The notes beneath the pieces were generated by a model. The model saw only the letters and a list, made by a program, of their open reading frames with translations. It was not told where the DNA came from and ran no database searches. Shown piece by piece: positions 26,140 to 34,449 of a stretch of DNA of 64,000 nucleotides. Every line of letters starts with the position of its first letter. Position 1 is the first letter of the stretch. The DNA is from Nocardia terpenica. GTDB lineage: Bacteria > Actinomycetota > Actinomycetes > Mycobacteriales > Mycobacteriaceae. The stretch spans positions 496,001 through 560,000 of the forward strand of contig NZ_JABMCZ010000004.1 of NCBI RefSeq assembly GCF_013186535.1, written 5' to 3'. The position numbers and the translations under genes are program-made.

Positions 26140-26607
26140 ATGACTACACAGCGAGCCCGGCGGGTGGCGGTGCCATCGAGCGCTCCGATCGGTGACGAGA
26201 TGGTGGACGCCGACTATGCCTCGGCATTCGAGCTCGGTACCCGCGGAACCCGGCAGACACCGGAACGCTGGGCGCGATCGGTGTTCGAGGATGCCCCCGC
26301 AGCGATGCGGGTGGTGCTCGTCCTCGGGTGGCGGCTGGTGCTGGGGCTGCGGATGGGGCCCACGGCGACACCCGATTACGTCCTGGGCTGGCACATTACC
26401 GAGCAGGGACCGAACGTCGTTGTGCTCGAATCGAATTCACCGTTTCTCGCGGCACAGAACATCGTCGTGACGAACGACTCGACGGTCTCGTGGTCGACCC
26501 TGGTGCGATTCGACCGGTGGATCGCCCGCCCGATCTGGGCCGTGGTCGCGCCCTTCCACCACCGCACGATCCCGTATCTGCTCCGCCGCGCCGACCGGGA
26601 AGCGTAA
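26140..26607 (+). CDS. hypothetical protein, DUF2867/SRPBCC-like
   Basis: 155 residues, no signal or membrane segment. It resembles actinobacterial DUF2867-type proteins: DADYASAFELGTRGTRQTPERWARSVFEDAP, then VLGWRLVLGLRMGP and the strand series YVLGWHITEQGPNVVVLESNSPFLAAQNIVV, ending IWAVVAPFHHRTIPYLLRRAD. Ligand and role are unknown. It trails the serine hydrolase by 28 bases and probably shares its transcript. Convergent with the WYL regulator, with one base between stop codons. Confidence 0.68.
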   Translation: MTTQRARRVAVPSSAPIGDEMVDADYASAFELGTRGTRQTPERWARSVFEDAPAAMRVVLVLGWRLVLGLRMGPTATPDYVLGWHITEQGPNVVVLESNSPFLAAQNIVVTNDSTVSWSTLVRFDRWIARPIWAVVAPFHHRTIPYLLRRADREA

Positions 26608-26608
26608 C

Positions 26609-27592
26609 TCACCCACCGGGTTCGCCCGCCGCGGCGGCGTAGCGGCGGGCCAGGCGGGCGAAGGCGGCCTTCAGTTCGGGTGGGCCGACGACCTCGATGT
26701 CGGCGTCGAATTTGCCGATGGCGGCGGCCAATCCGAGCCAGGACCACGCGCCGAGGACCAGGCGGCAGCGGTCCGCGCCGAGTGCCTCGACGAGGCCGTC
26801 GCGGGCGTAGTCGGAGACCACGGAGGCGGGCCGGTCGAGGATGACCTCACCGCGGCAGGCCCACCGGGCGGAATCGCCCTGGAACTTGGTGGTGATGAAC
26901 GTGGCGACGTCTCCGCCGGGCAGCTCGCGCGGGGTGAAGCGGGGGCCGGTCGGGGTGCGCGGGGCGATCCGGTCGGCGCGGAAGGTGCGCCAGTCCTCCC
27001 GATCGAGATCCCAGGCGACGAGATACCAGCGTGAGTCCCAGGTGACGAGATGGTGCGGCTGCACCCGGCGCGGCGGCGCGGCGGGATCGGCTGCGCCGGA
27101 ACGGGATATCGGCACATAGTCGAACCGCAGCACCGCACGCGCGTGCACGGCCGCGCTGAGAGCCATCAGCACCCGCGGATCGACCGGGGGATCCGGCCGG
27201 GCGCGCTCCGGGACGGCGGTGATCCGCAGCGCGTCGACGCGATGCCGCAGCCGCGCGGGCATGACCTGCCGGATCGTGGTGAGCGCGCGCGCCGCCGCCT
27301 CCTCGACCCCGGCGCCGGTGGCCGCGACGGTTTGCAGCGCGACGGCGAGGGCGACGGCCTGCTCGTCGTCGAACAGCAGCGGCGGCAGATCGCTGCCCGC
27401 GTCGAGCCGATACCCCCCGGCGGGGCCCTTCACGGTCTGGATGGGATAGCCGAGCTCGCGCAGGCGGTCGACATCCCGGCGCACGGTGCGCGGGCTGATC
27501 TCCAGCCGATCGGCGAGCAACTGCCCCGGCCAGTCCCGGCGCGTCTGCAACAGCGACAGCAGCGCCAGCAGGCGCGCGGAAGTTTTCGGCAC
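26609..27592 (-). CDS. WYL-domain transcriptional regulator
   Basis: About 327 residues. The N-terminal HTH_11-type winged helix (PKTSARLLALLSLLQTRRDWPGQLLADRLEISPRTVRRDVDRLRELGYPI) is followed by the WYL ligand domain with RVQPHHLVTWDSRWYLVAWDLDREDWRTFRADRI. The GTG at 27592 gives the usual family N-terminus MPKTSARLLALL; a GTG at 27622 is also open. Divergent from a DinB-family gene across a 98-bp spacer containing a GGTGGTC/GACCACC dyad. YafY-type regulators of this kind often sit beside the gene they control. Confidence 0.87.
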   Translation of the reverse strand: MPKTSARLLALLSLLQTRRDWPGQLLADRLEISPRTVRRDVDRLRELGYPIQTVKGPAGGYRLDAGSDLPPLLFDDEQAVALAVALQTVAATGAGVEEAAARALTTIRQVMPARLRHRVDALRITAVPERARPDPPVDPRVLMALSAAVHARAVLRFDYVPISRSGAADPAAPPRRVQPHHLVTWDSRWYLVAWDLDREDWRTFRADRIAPRTPTGPRFTPRELPGGDVATFITTKFQGDSARWACRGEVILDRPASVVSDYARDGLVEALGADRCRLVLGAWSWLGLAAAIGKFDADIEVVGPPELKAAFARLARRYAAAAGEPGG

Positions 27593-27645
27593 GAATTCGA
27601 TACTGCCCGAAGAACAGGCCACACCCTGTCCTCTTCCCGCGAGAA

Positions 27646-27673
27646 GGTGGTCTGGTAGCCGACAACGACCACC
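27646..27673. promoter_or_regulatory. inverted repeat in the WYL/DinB-protein spacer
   Basis: GGTGGTC (27646-27652) and GACCACC (27667-27673), a perfect 7-bp dyad with a 14-base gap, inside the divergent promoter region. Plausible operator for the WYL regulator; unproven. Confidence 0.4.
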
Positions 27674-27690
27674 GAAAGGGCCCGATCACC

Positions 27691-28269
27691 GTGACAGCCA
27701 CGACCACCCCCACCGCGACCCTCGACGCCGAGCGGACCGACCTGCTCGCCGAGCTCGAGGCCGCGCGCGCCGCACTGATCAGGACGACCGACGGACTCAC
27801 CGACGAGCAGGCGGGCACCCGCCCGACGGTCAGCGCGCTGTGCCTGGGCGGGCTGATCAAGCACGTGGCCTCCATGGAGGAGGGCTGGCTGCGCTTCGCG
27901 GTCGAAGGCCCGTCGGCGATGACGCAGGACCTGCCCGACGGCGTCACCTGGGCCGACCTCTTCGCCGGAACCGCCCGCGAGATCCCGCGGTGGATGACCG
28001 ACCACGAGAACGAGTTCCGCATGCTGCCCGGCGACACCCTGCCCGGGATCCTCGCCCGCTACCGGCAGATCGCCGCCCGGACAACGGAAGTCGTCGCCAC
28101 CGTCGCCGACCTGTCGGCGACCCACCCGCTGCCGGAAGCGCCCTGGTTCGAGCCGGGCGGGGTCCGCAGCGTGCGCCGGGTGCTGATCCACGTGATCGCC
28201 GAAACCGTCCAGCACGCCGGGCACGCCGATATCCTGCGCGAAACGCTGGACGGGCGGACGTCGAACTGA
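27691..28269 (+). CDS. DinB-family (DUF664-like) putative metal-dependent enzyme
   Basis: 192-residue four-helix-bundle DinB/YfiT-type protein (not the polymerase). Features: TDLLAELEAARAALIRTTDGLTDEQAGTRPTVSALCLGGLIKHVASMEEGWL with the first metal-ligand histidine, and the closing VLIHVIAETVQHAGHADILRETLDG carrying two more histidines. Actinobacterial relatives include thiol (mycothiol)-dependent transferases. GTG at 27691 with AAAGGG upstream. Divergent from the WYL regulator, which probably governs it. Confidence 0.83.
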   Translation: MTATTTPTATLDAERTDLLAELEAARAALIRTTDGLTDEQAGTRPTVSALCLGGLIKHVASMEEGWLRFAVEGPSAMTQDLPDGVTWADLFAGTAREIPRWMTDHENEFRMLPGDTLPGILARYRQIAARTTEVVATVADLSATHPLPEAPWFEPGGVRSVRRVLIHVIAETVQHAGHADILRETLDGRTSN

Positions 28270-28270
28270 G

Positions 28271-29095
28271 TCACTCCCACACCGCGGTCTCCGGATCGAC
28301 GCCGTGCGCCGCGGCATTGGCGAAGACGATGTCGCGCAACCACTCCGTCAGGCCGGGCGCCAACCCGTCGTAGAAGGCGGTGTAGCCCGGATCGGTGACG
28401 AACATGCGGGCGAGACAGACCTGCATGGCGTGGGTGCAGTCGAAATGGCGTGCGATCGAGGCGCGGTGCCGCTCGGCGAGCGCGTCGGCGGCCGCGGAAC
28501 CCGGGGCGACGCCGGTGCGCTTGGCGGCGGCCAGATCGGCGTGGAGCGCGTCGACGTCGGCCGCGACCTGCTTCCAGTCCTGCGGACTCAGGGTCGCGGC
28601 CCGCTCGGCGTACTGCGCCCACTGCGGGGTGTCGCCCCAGCGCCGCTCCGCCTCCTCGACCCGGTCGGGCCGCCAGTCGTCGCCGAAGATCTCCACCTGT
28701 TGCTCGGGGGTCAGGCGCATTCCGGTGGCGGATGCCGCGAGCATCCGGTCGACGGCCGCCACCATGTCCCGCAGCCGGGAGATGCGCTCGGTCAGCTCGG
28801 ATCGCTGGCGGCGCAGGTGTTCTCGCGCATCCACGGCCGGATCGTCGAGCAGGCGGGCGATCTCGGACAGCGAAAAGCCGAGCTCGCGATAGACCAGCAC
28901 CCGATGAATGCGCGCGATGTCCTCGCCCGAATAGATCCGGTACCCGGCCCAGGTGCGGCCGCTCGGGCGGACCAGGCCGATCACGTCCCAGTGATGCAGC
29001 GTGCGCACGCTGATCCCGACGAGCGCGGCCGCGCGACCCACGGTCAGGTCATCGTCGATATCGGCGGGGTCGGGCGGGCGCGGGCCTGTGGTCAT
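28271..29095 (-). CDS. MerR family regulator with TipAS domain
   Basis: About 274 residues: N-terminal MerR HTH (LTVGRAAALVGISVRTLHHWDVIGLVRPSGRTWAGYRIYSGEDIARIHRVLVYRELGFSLSEI), a long coiled linker (SELTERISRLRDMVAAVDRML), and a C-terminal TipAS-like antibiotic-binding domain (DWKQVAADVDALHADLAAA..., ending in a WLRDIVFANAAAHG helix). TipA-type proteins bind thiopeptides and activate multidrug genes. ATG at 29095 chosen, since GGAGA lies upstream; GTG 29119 is in frame. One base separates it from the convergent DinB-protein gene. Divergent from nitronate monooxygenase. Confidence 0.87.
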   Translation of the reverse strand: MTTGPRPPDPADIDDDLTVGRAAALVGISVRTLHHWDVIGLVRPSGRTWAGYRIYSGEDIARIHRVLVYRELGFSLSEIARLLDDPAVDAREHLRRQRSELTERISRLRDMVAAVDRMLAASATGMRLTPEQQVEIFGDDWRPDRVEEAERRWGDTPQWAQYAERAATLSPQDWKQVAADVDALHADLAAAKRTGVAPGSAAADALAERHRASIARHFDCTHAMQVCLARMFVTDPGYTAFYDGLAPGLTEWLRDIVFANAAAHGVDPETAVWE

Positions 29096-29189
29096 CGGCC
29101 CAGTATCTCCGGTGCCCACCGCCGACTCCGAGACTGGAACGAGTTTCCGCGCCTATTCCCGGCGCATCCGCTGGTCGCTGGTCTTAATC

Positions 29190-29203
29190 TGAAACGTGTT
29201 CTA
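29190..29203. promoter_or_regulatory. KstR-like box upstream of nitronate monooxygenase
   Basis: TGAAACGTGTTCTA fits the mycobacterial KstR consensus TNNAACNNGTTNNA at every fixed position. It lies 54-67 bases before the start codon of the nitronate monooxygenase gene, a usual promoter distance. KstR represses cholesterol-catabolic genes in mycolic-acid actinomycetes. No kstR gene is in this window. Confidence 0.5.
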
Positions 29204-29256
29204 GTGTTGAGGTGACGAATCGTTCCGCGCCGGATGACCAGAGGAGCCCACCCCGC

Positions 29257-30378
29257 ATGCGTACCGAGATCTGCGAACGACTGGGTATCGACGTCCCGAT
29301 CTTCGCCTTCACCCACTGCCGCGACGTCGCCGCCGCGGTGAGCAACGCCGGTGGGCTGGGCGTGCTGGGCGCGGTCGGCTTCACCGCCGAGGAACTCGAG
29401 GTCGAACTGGCCTGGCTCGACGAGCACGTGCACGGCGTCTACGGCGTGGACCTGGTCATCCCGTCGAAGTACGAGGGCAAGGGCATCGAGGGCCTGAGCC
29501 CGCAGCAGCTGGAAACCCGGCTGGCCGAACTGGTTCCGGCGGGGCACCGCGACTTCGCCGAGAAAATCCTTGCCGACCACGGGGTTCCGCACCTGCCCGA
29601 GGGCGAGCACCACAATCAGCTGCTCGGCTGGACCGCCACCACCGCCGCGCCGCAGGTGGAAGTCATTCTGCGGCACCCGAAGGCGAAGCTGGTCGCCAAC
29701 GCCCTGGGCACCCCGCCCGACGACGTGATCGCGAAGGTGCAGGAGTCCGGGCGGCTGATCGGCGCGCTGTGCGGTTCGGTCAAGCACGCGCTCAACCACA
29801 AGCGCGCGGGCCTGGATTTCGTTGTCTGCCAGGGCACCGAGGGCGGCGGCCACTGCGGCGAGATCTCCTCGCTGGTGCTGTGGCCGCAGGTGATCGACGC
29901 CGTCGGCGATCTGCCGGTGCTGGCCGCGGGCGGCATCGGCAACGGCCGCCAGATCGCGGCCGCGCTGGCCATGGGCGCGGCCGGGGCGTGGACCGGCTCC
30001 ATCTGGCTCACCGTCGAGGAGGCCAATGTGCCTCCGGCGCAGATGCAGACCTACATCGACGCCACCAGCCACGACACCGTCCGCTCCCGCTCCTGGACCG
30101 GCAAGCCCTGCCGCATGCTCCGCAACGACTGGACCGACGCCTGGGAGCAGGCCGACACCCCGGACCCGCTCCCGATGCCGCTGCAGATGATGGTCGCCCT
30201 CGACGGCGTCAAGCGCGGCCACCGCTACCCCGAGGCCGCCCGGGCCGTGAACTTCAATCCGGTGGGCCAGGTGGTCGGCATGATGACGAAAATCGAACGC
30301 ACCGGCGATGTTATGCGGCACCTCATCGAGGACTATCTGGAGGCGTGCGAGCGCCTGAACAAGCTCAACAACGGGTGA
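29257..30378 (+). CDS. nitronate monooxygenase / 2-nitropropane dioxygenase-like flavoprotein
   Basis: 373-residue FMN TIM-barrel protein of the NMO family. Seen: IDVPIFAFTHCRDVAAAVSNAGGLGVLGAV at the N-terminus, the phosphate/catalytic loop VVCQGTEGGGHCGE with the conserved histidine, and LPVLAAGGIGNGRQIAAALAMGAAGAWTGSIWL. It oxidises nitronates or, in steroid-degrading actinomycetes, acts on unsaturated acyl substrates; the true substrate is uncertain. ATG at 29257 has GAGGAG upstream. A KstR-like box in the promoter points to steroid-linked regulation. A hairpin follows the stop. Confidence 0.87.
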   Translation: MRTEICERLGIDVPIFAFTHCRDVAAAVSNAGGLGVLGAVGFTAEELEVELAWLDEHVHGVYGVDLVIPSKYEGKGIEGLSPQQLETRLAELVPAGHRDFAEKILADHGVPHLPEGEHHNQLLGWTATTAAPQVEVILRHPKAKLVANALGTPPDDVIAKVQESGRLIGALCGSVKHALNHKRAGLDFVVCQGTEGGGHCGEISSLVLWPQVIDAVGDLPVLAAGGIGNGRQIAAALAMGAAGAWTGSIWLTVEEANVPPAQMQTYIDATSHDTVRSRSWTGKPCRMLRNDWTDAWEQADTPDPLPMPLQMMVALDGVKRGHRYPEAARAVNFNPVGQVVGMMTKIERTGDVMRHLIEDYLEACERLNKLNNG

Positions 30379-30398
30379 GAACGACCGCGCGGTGTGAT

Positions 30399-30416
30399 GC
30401 CGGTTACTGAACCGGC
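30399..30416 (+). terminator. hairpin terminator after nitronate monooxygenase
   Basis: Perfect 7-bp stem GCCGGTT/AACCGGC with loop ACTG, 21 bases past the stop codon, followed by a T-containing but not uniform tract. Fits an intrinsic-type terminator of high-GC bacteria. Confidence 0.55.
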
Positions 30417-30548
30417 TGTCTCGCTTGCTGTTTGCCCGCGCCGGTTGCCAGTGTGATTGCCCGAGATGAGAAGTGCATACGGTGAGCGGTCGCCGCGCGG
30501 CCGACAGATGATCCCGCCCTCGGCCGTCGCCCGCCCCGGGGGGTTGCT

Positions 30549-31328
30549 GTGAAGGTCTCCTGGTCGGCCTTGTCCACCCGCATGCGCCGGGCGATCGCCG
30601 TCGGCACGCCCATTGTCTTCGCCGTGCTGATCACGATCGCCTACGCGCTCATCGAGCACCCGGACGGCGACGGATCGTCCGCCCCGTCGACGGCGCCGAT
30701 CTCCGCCCGGGAGGTGAACGACCTGCTGGCGAAACTGGTTGTCGCGCCGGAGGCGTCGATGGCGGGCTACAGCCGCGAGAAGTTCCCGCACTGGGACCAG
30801 AACAAGCCCGAGCACGGATTCGGGCCCGAATTCGCCCAGTACGCCAGGTGCACCACCCGCGATGTGATGATGCTGCGCGACTCCACCGGCACCGTCCGCC
30901 TCGACCCGAAAACCTGTGCGCTGACGGTCGGTTCCGACGGCGGCTGGCGCGACCGGTACGGCGTGCTCGACCGCAAGACCGGAAAAGTCGGCCCGTACAA
31001 ATGGATTACGAACCCCTCCGGCGTGGACGCCGAGCACATCGTGCCCCTGGCCGAGGCGTGGCGGTCCGGCGCCGGTGGCCGCGACGAGGACACCCGGCGG
31101 CGCATCGCCAACGACGCGATCAATCTGGTGGCCTCCGAGCCCTCGGCCAACCGCTCCAAGGGTGATCAGGACGTCGCGAACTACCTGCCGCCCGGCAACT
31201 TCCGGTGCGCCTATGTCGGGCGGTACGCGCAGATCAAAGTAAAGTATTCGCTGACGGTGGATCCGGCGGAGCGGACCGCGCTGCGCGCCGCGGTCGACGA
31301 CTGCGTGACACGAGGAGGGTTCCGATAA
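30549..31328 (+). CDS. membrane-anchored/secreted HNH nuclease (DUF1524 family)
   Basis: 259 residues. A basic start and hydrophobic segment (about residues 14-35, AIAVGTPIVFAVLITIAYALI) act as signal or anchor; the rest is extracytoplasmic. The catalytic HNH-type motif is VDAEHIVPLAEAWRSGA, followed by NDAINLVASEPSANRSKGDQDVANYLPP, the common DUF1524/GmrSD C-terminal pattern. Two cysteines flank the middle part. Probably a secreted DNase/RNase for nutrient use or competition. GTG start at 30549 with GGGGGG upstream. A small ORF begins 35 bases after. Confidence 0.8.
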   Translation: MKVSWSALSTRMRRAIAVGTPIVFAVLITIAYALIEHPDGDGSSAPSTAPISAREVNDLLAKLVVAPEASMAGYSREKFPHWDQNKPEHGFGPEFAQYARCTTRDVMMLRDSTGTVRLDPKTCALTVGSDGGWRDRYGVLDRKTGKVGPYKWITNPSGVDAEHIVPLAEAWRSGAGGRDEDTRRRIANDAINLVASEPSANRSKGDQDVANYLPPGNFRCAYVGRYAQIKVKYSLTVDPAERTALRAAVDDCVTRGGFR

Positions 31329-31363
31329 GCGACATCGTCGAAATCTCCGGCAGGGCAGCCGTC

Positions 31364-31588
31364 ATGACCGAGGAGGAGGGGACGGTGTCCGGGGACCTCG
31401 ATGTCACCGTCGACGAACAGGGCCGGGGCCTGGTGCGCTACCGCGACACCGACGACTGGCTCACCATCGGCAATCTCGACGGCGATCCGCCGCGCGACTG
31501 GGCGACGGTCGCCGACCTCGCGGCCGCCATCGAGGCCGACCGCGGCGCCCGCGACGCGGTCGGCAACATCATCCCCTTCGAGGCGTGA
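31364..31588 (+). CDS. small acidic hypothetical protein
   Basis: 74 residues, strongly acidic (MTEEEGTVSGDLDVTVDEQGRGLVRYRDTDDWLTIGN...), no membrane segment. It follows the HNH nuclease by 35 bases on the same strand and could be an immunity or accessory protein, but nothing in the sequence proves that. The frame is open further upstream but there it runs inside the nuclease gene. Codon use fits the neighbours. Function unknown. Confidence 0.55.
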   Translation: MTEEEGTVSGDLDVTVDEQGRGLVRYRDTDDWLTIGNLDGDPPRDWATVADLAAAIEADRGARDAVGNIIPFEA

Positions 31589-31592
31589 CCGC

Positions 31593-32030
31593 TCAGGCCG
31601 ACTGCTCGGCCCGCTGCCGCACCGCCGCGGTCATCGCCGCGAACCCCTGCCGCAGCGCCGACCCCAGCATCGCGGTCACCACCGGCCGCAACCAGCCGTC
31701 CAGCTCGAAATGCGAGTGATACCGCGACCGCCCGCCGTCGAGCGGGGTGAGGGTGTGCGACCGCAGGCTGTGCAACGCCCCCAGCGGCACCGGCTTCATC
31801 GCGTAACTGAATTCCGTTCCGGGCGTATGCGTCCGGATGAATTCCCGCTGCGCCCGCTCCCACCCCCCGAGCCGCACCCGCATATCGATCGGCGCCCCCG
31901 GTTCCAGGGTGCTGCGGCAGGAAATACAAAACGGATTCCACTCGCCGTACCGCTCCAGGTCGGTGAGCACCCGCCACACCACCTCGGCGGGCGCGGCGAT
32001 CTCGACGGTCTCATCGATCACGAAGGCCAT
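31593..32030 (-). CDS. SRPBCC family protein
   Basis: 145-residue START/Bet v1-like fold protein: an opening strand FVIDETVEIAAPAEVVWRVLTDLERYGEWNPF and closing helix AMLGSALRQGFAAMTAAVRQRAEQ, typical of polyketide-cyclase-like lipid or small-molecule binders. It is the last gene of the operon; its ATG overlaps the end of the flavin monooxygenase gene by 13 bases. A role in binding the substrate or product of that monooxygenase is possible. Confidence 0.83.
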   Translation of the reverse strand: MAFVIDETVEIAAPAEVVWRVLTDLERYGEWNPFCISCRSTLEPGAPIDMRVRLGGWERAQREFIRTHTPGTEFSYAMKPVPLGALHSLRSHTLTPLDGGRSRYHSHFELDGWLRPVVTAMLGSALRQGFAAMTAAVRQRAEQSA

Positions 32031-33549
32031 GCGGGCACAATACTGAAACCGGTTCCAGGACGGCGGTCCGGGCGGGATACGGTCGTGGTATCGAATCGGT
32101 AGTCGTTGAGGTCGAAGGTTTTCTGGGACCAGATGGCGTGCAGGCCCGCGGTGGGGCGCAGGAAGGCGGCGTCACCGTTGTTGTCGATGTAGTAGCTGTT
32201 CGAGCCCGCGCAGGTGGGGCTGAAGAACATGGTTCTGCCGACCCGGGCGCGGACGAAGGCCAGGAAGCGCTCCTGCGCGGGGGCGGTGATCTCGACCCTG
32301 GTGGCTCCCCGGTTGCGGGCCGCCGTGATCACGCGCAGTGCGTGATCGGCGCACAGATCGAAGCTGGCGAACAGCGACGATCCGGTGACGCCGTAGGGGC
32401 CGGGGGCGAGGAAGAGGTTGGGGTAGCCGTGCACGGTGGTGCCCTCGTAGGAGGATTTGCGGTCGAGGTCCCAGCGGTCGTTGAGGGTCACCCCGTCGGT
32501 GCCGTAGAGGTCGTAGGGCACGTCGAAGACCTTGAAACCGGTGGCCAGGATCAGGGTGTCGATCTCGCGTTCGGTGCCGTCGACGGCGCGGATGCCGCGC
32601 GCGGTGACCCGGTCGATGCCGTCGTGATCAGTTCGACATTGTCGCGCAGGAAGGTCCGGTAGTAGGTATTCGAGAACGACGGGCGTTTACAGCCGAATCC
32701 GTAGGTGGGCGTGAGCTTTTCCCGCAGATCCGGGTCCGGCACCTGGGAGCGGAGAAAGGCGCGGGCGAGCCGCTCGATACCGTCGACGATGAACGGTGCG
32801 TCCCGATAGTAGACCGCGCCGAGGGTCAGCAGCGCCTCGCTGCCGATGCTGGCCGCCCACCGGATCGACCGCTGGGCAAGGGGCACATGCTCGAGCACGG
32901 CCCGGGGGAGACCGTCCATGCGCGGATTTACCTTGGGGAGCACCCAGATCGGGGTGCGCTGGTAGACGTGCAGGGCGGACACTCGGTCGGCGATCGACGG
33001 AATCACTTGCAGCGCCGAGGCTCCCGTGCCGATGACCGCGACCCGCCTGCCCGCCAGGTCGTGATCATGGTCCCAGCGCATGGTGTAGACCGTATGGCCC
33101 GCGAAGTTGTCGAGGCCGGGGATGGCGGGCCGCTGCGGGGTGATCAGGGAGCCGTGACAGGAGATCAGGAATCGGCCCGTGACCGTCGTGCCGCCGGTCG
33201 AGGTGACCCGCCACAGGTGCGCCTGCTCGTCGAACCGCGCGCAGGCCACCTCGCTGTCGAACCGCACATGCGGACGCAGACCGTACTTCTCGGCACAGTG
33301 CTTGGCATAGTCGAACAGTTCCGCGCCCGGCGCGAAGGCATGCGACCACCCGGCGTTGGGTTCGAAATGGTAGCTGTAGGTGAACGACGGAATGTCCACG
33401 GCGACACCGGGATAGGTATTGTCGCGCCAGGTGCCGCCGACCTCGTGCGCGCGCTCCAGGATCACGAAATCGTCGATTCCGGCCCGCTTCAGCTTGATCG
33501 CGGCGGCCATCCCGGAGAACCCGGCGCCGATAATGATCACCTCAGGCAT
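32018..33549 (-). pseudogene. flavin-containing (Baeyer-Villiger-type) monooxygenase, frameshifted
   Basis: FAD/NADPH monooxygenase split in two frames. Residues 1 to about 308 read from ATG 33549: GAGFSGM, GGTWRDNTYPGVAVDIPS, FAGHTVYTMRWDH and the NADPH motif VIGTGASALQVIPS. After NVELIT (near 32625) the sequence continues one base out of frame as DGIDRVTARGIRAVDGTERE, then LILATGFKVFD, to the stop at 32018. One missing base explains it. The BVMO fingerprint FxGxxxHxxxW has tyrosine where histidine is expected. Together the parts give a normal ~510-residue enzyme. Operon member 13 bases after the SDR gene. Could be inactive, or a sequence error. Confidence 0.85.
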
Positions 33550-33562
33550 ACGTCTCCACCTT

Positions 33563-34429
33563 TCACGACCTTGTTGCCGCGGTACGGCGCTCGATCTCGC
33601 GGATCATCGAGTGCAGCGGACCCGACCCGGCGGCGACCCGGTCCACGACGAGGTTCACGGCGCCGCGCAACAGCGAATATTCCCGCCAGCCCGCCGGGGC
33701 GAAGGTGGCGTCGGCCCGGCGGGCGATGCCGTCGGCGATCACCCGGGCGGCCTGTTCGGCGCCGATGCGCCGGTTCAACGGCCACGGCAGCAGTGCGTCC
33801 AGCTTTTTGCCGAGCGGATCGTCGTCCATCGGCCGGGCCAGTGGCGTCCGGACAACACCGAAGTAGGCGATGCCCGCGCTCGCGCCGACCGCCGCCAATT
33901 CGATGCGCAGCGCCCGGCCGAGTTGTTCGACGCCCGCCTTGCTGATCATGTAGGGCGACAGTCCGGCGGCCGGGGCGAATGCGGCGACCGAGGCCACTAT
34001 CACGACATGGCCCTTGTTCGCAACGATCTGCTCCAGGGCGGGCCGCACGGTATTGAACGCGCCGGACAGGTTGATATCGAGCACTCGATCGAATTCGCCG
34101 GGGTCGACGGTGCGCACCGTGCTCGGCGCCGGTGCGACACCGGCATTGGCCACCACCACGTCGACGCGGCCGAACCGGTCGACCGCGGCGTCGAGGGCGG
34201 CGACCATCGCGGCCCGATCGCGGACGTCGGCGGTGACGGCCAAGGCATGGGGTCCGAACGCCTCGGCGGCCTTGGTGATCGGCTCGGTGGCGACATCGAT
34301 CAGGACGAGATCGGCTCCCCGGGAATGCAATTCGGCGGCCAAGGCGGCGCCGATGCCGCTGGCGGCCCCGGTGACGACCACGGTTCTGCCGCGCACATCC
34401 ACTGCGGGGCGGCCCGGGAAGGGGAACAT
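33563..34429 (-). CDS. short-chain dehydrogenase/reductase
   Basis: 288-residue classical SDR. Motifs: TGAASGIG cofactor site (about residues 20-27), VVVANAGVAPAPSTVRT (NAG), catalytic S-Y-K as VASVAA...YMISKAG. NAD(P)-dependent oxidation or reduction of a hydroxyl/keto group. The C-terminal extension with a WREYSLLRGAVN segment suits lipid-substrate SDRs found beside BVMO genes (mymA-type neighbourhoods). ATG at 34429 with AAGGAGC upstream. Lies between ferredoxin reductase (20 bases) and monooxygenase (13 bases). Confidence 0.9.
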   Translation of the reverse strand: MFPFPGRPAVDVRGRTVVVTGAASGIGAALAAELHSRGADLVLIDVATEPITKAAEAFGPHALAVTADVRDRAAMVAALDAAVDRFGRVDVVVANAGVAPAPSTVRTVDPGEFDRVLDINLSGAFNTVRPALEQIVANKGHVVIVASVAAFAPAAGLSPYMISKAGVEQLGRALRIELAAVGASAGIAYFGVVRTPLARPMDDDPLGKKLDALLPWPLNRRIGAEQAARVIADGIARRADATFAPAGWREYSLLRGAVNLVVDRVAAGSGPLHSMIREIERRTAATRS

Positions 34430-34449
34430 GGGCGAGCTCCTTCGCGCGC

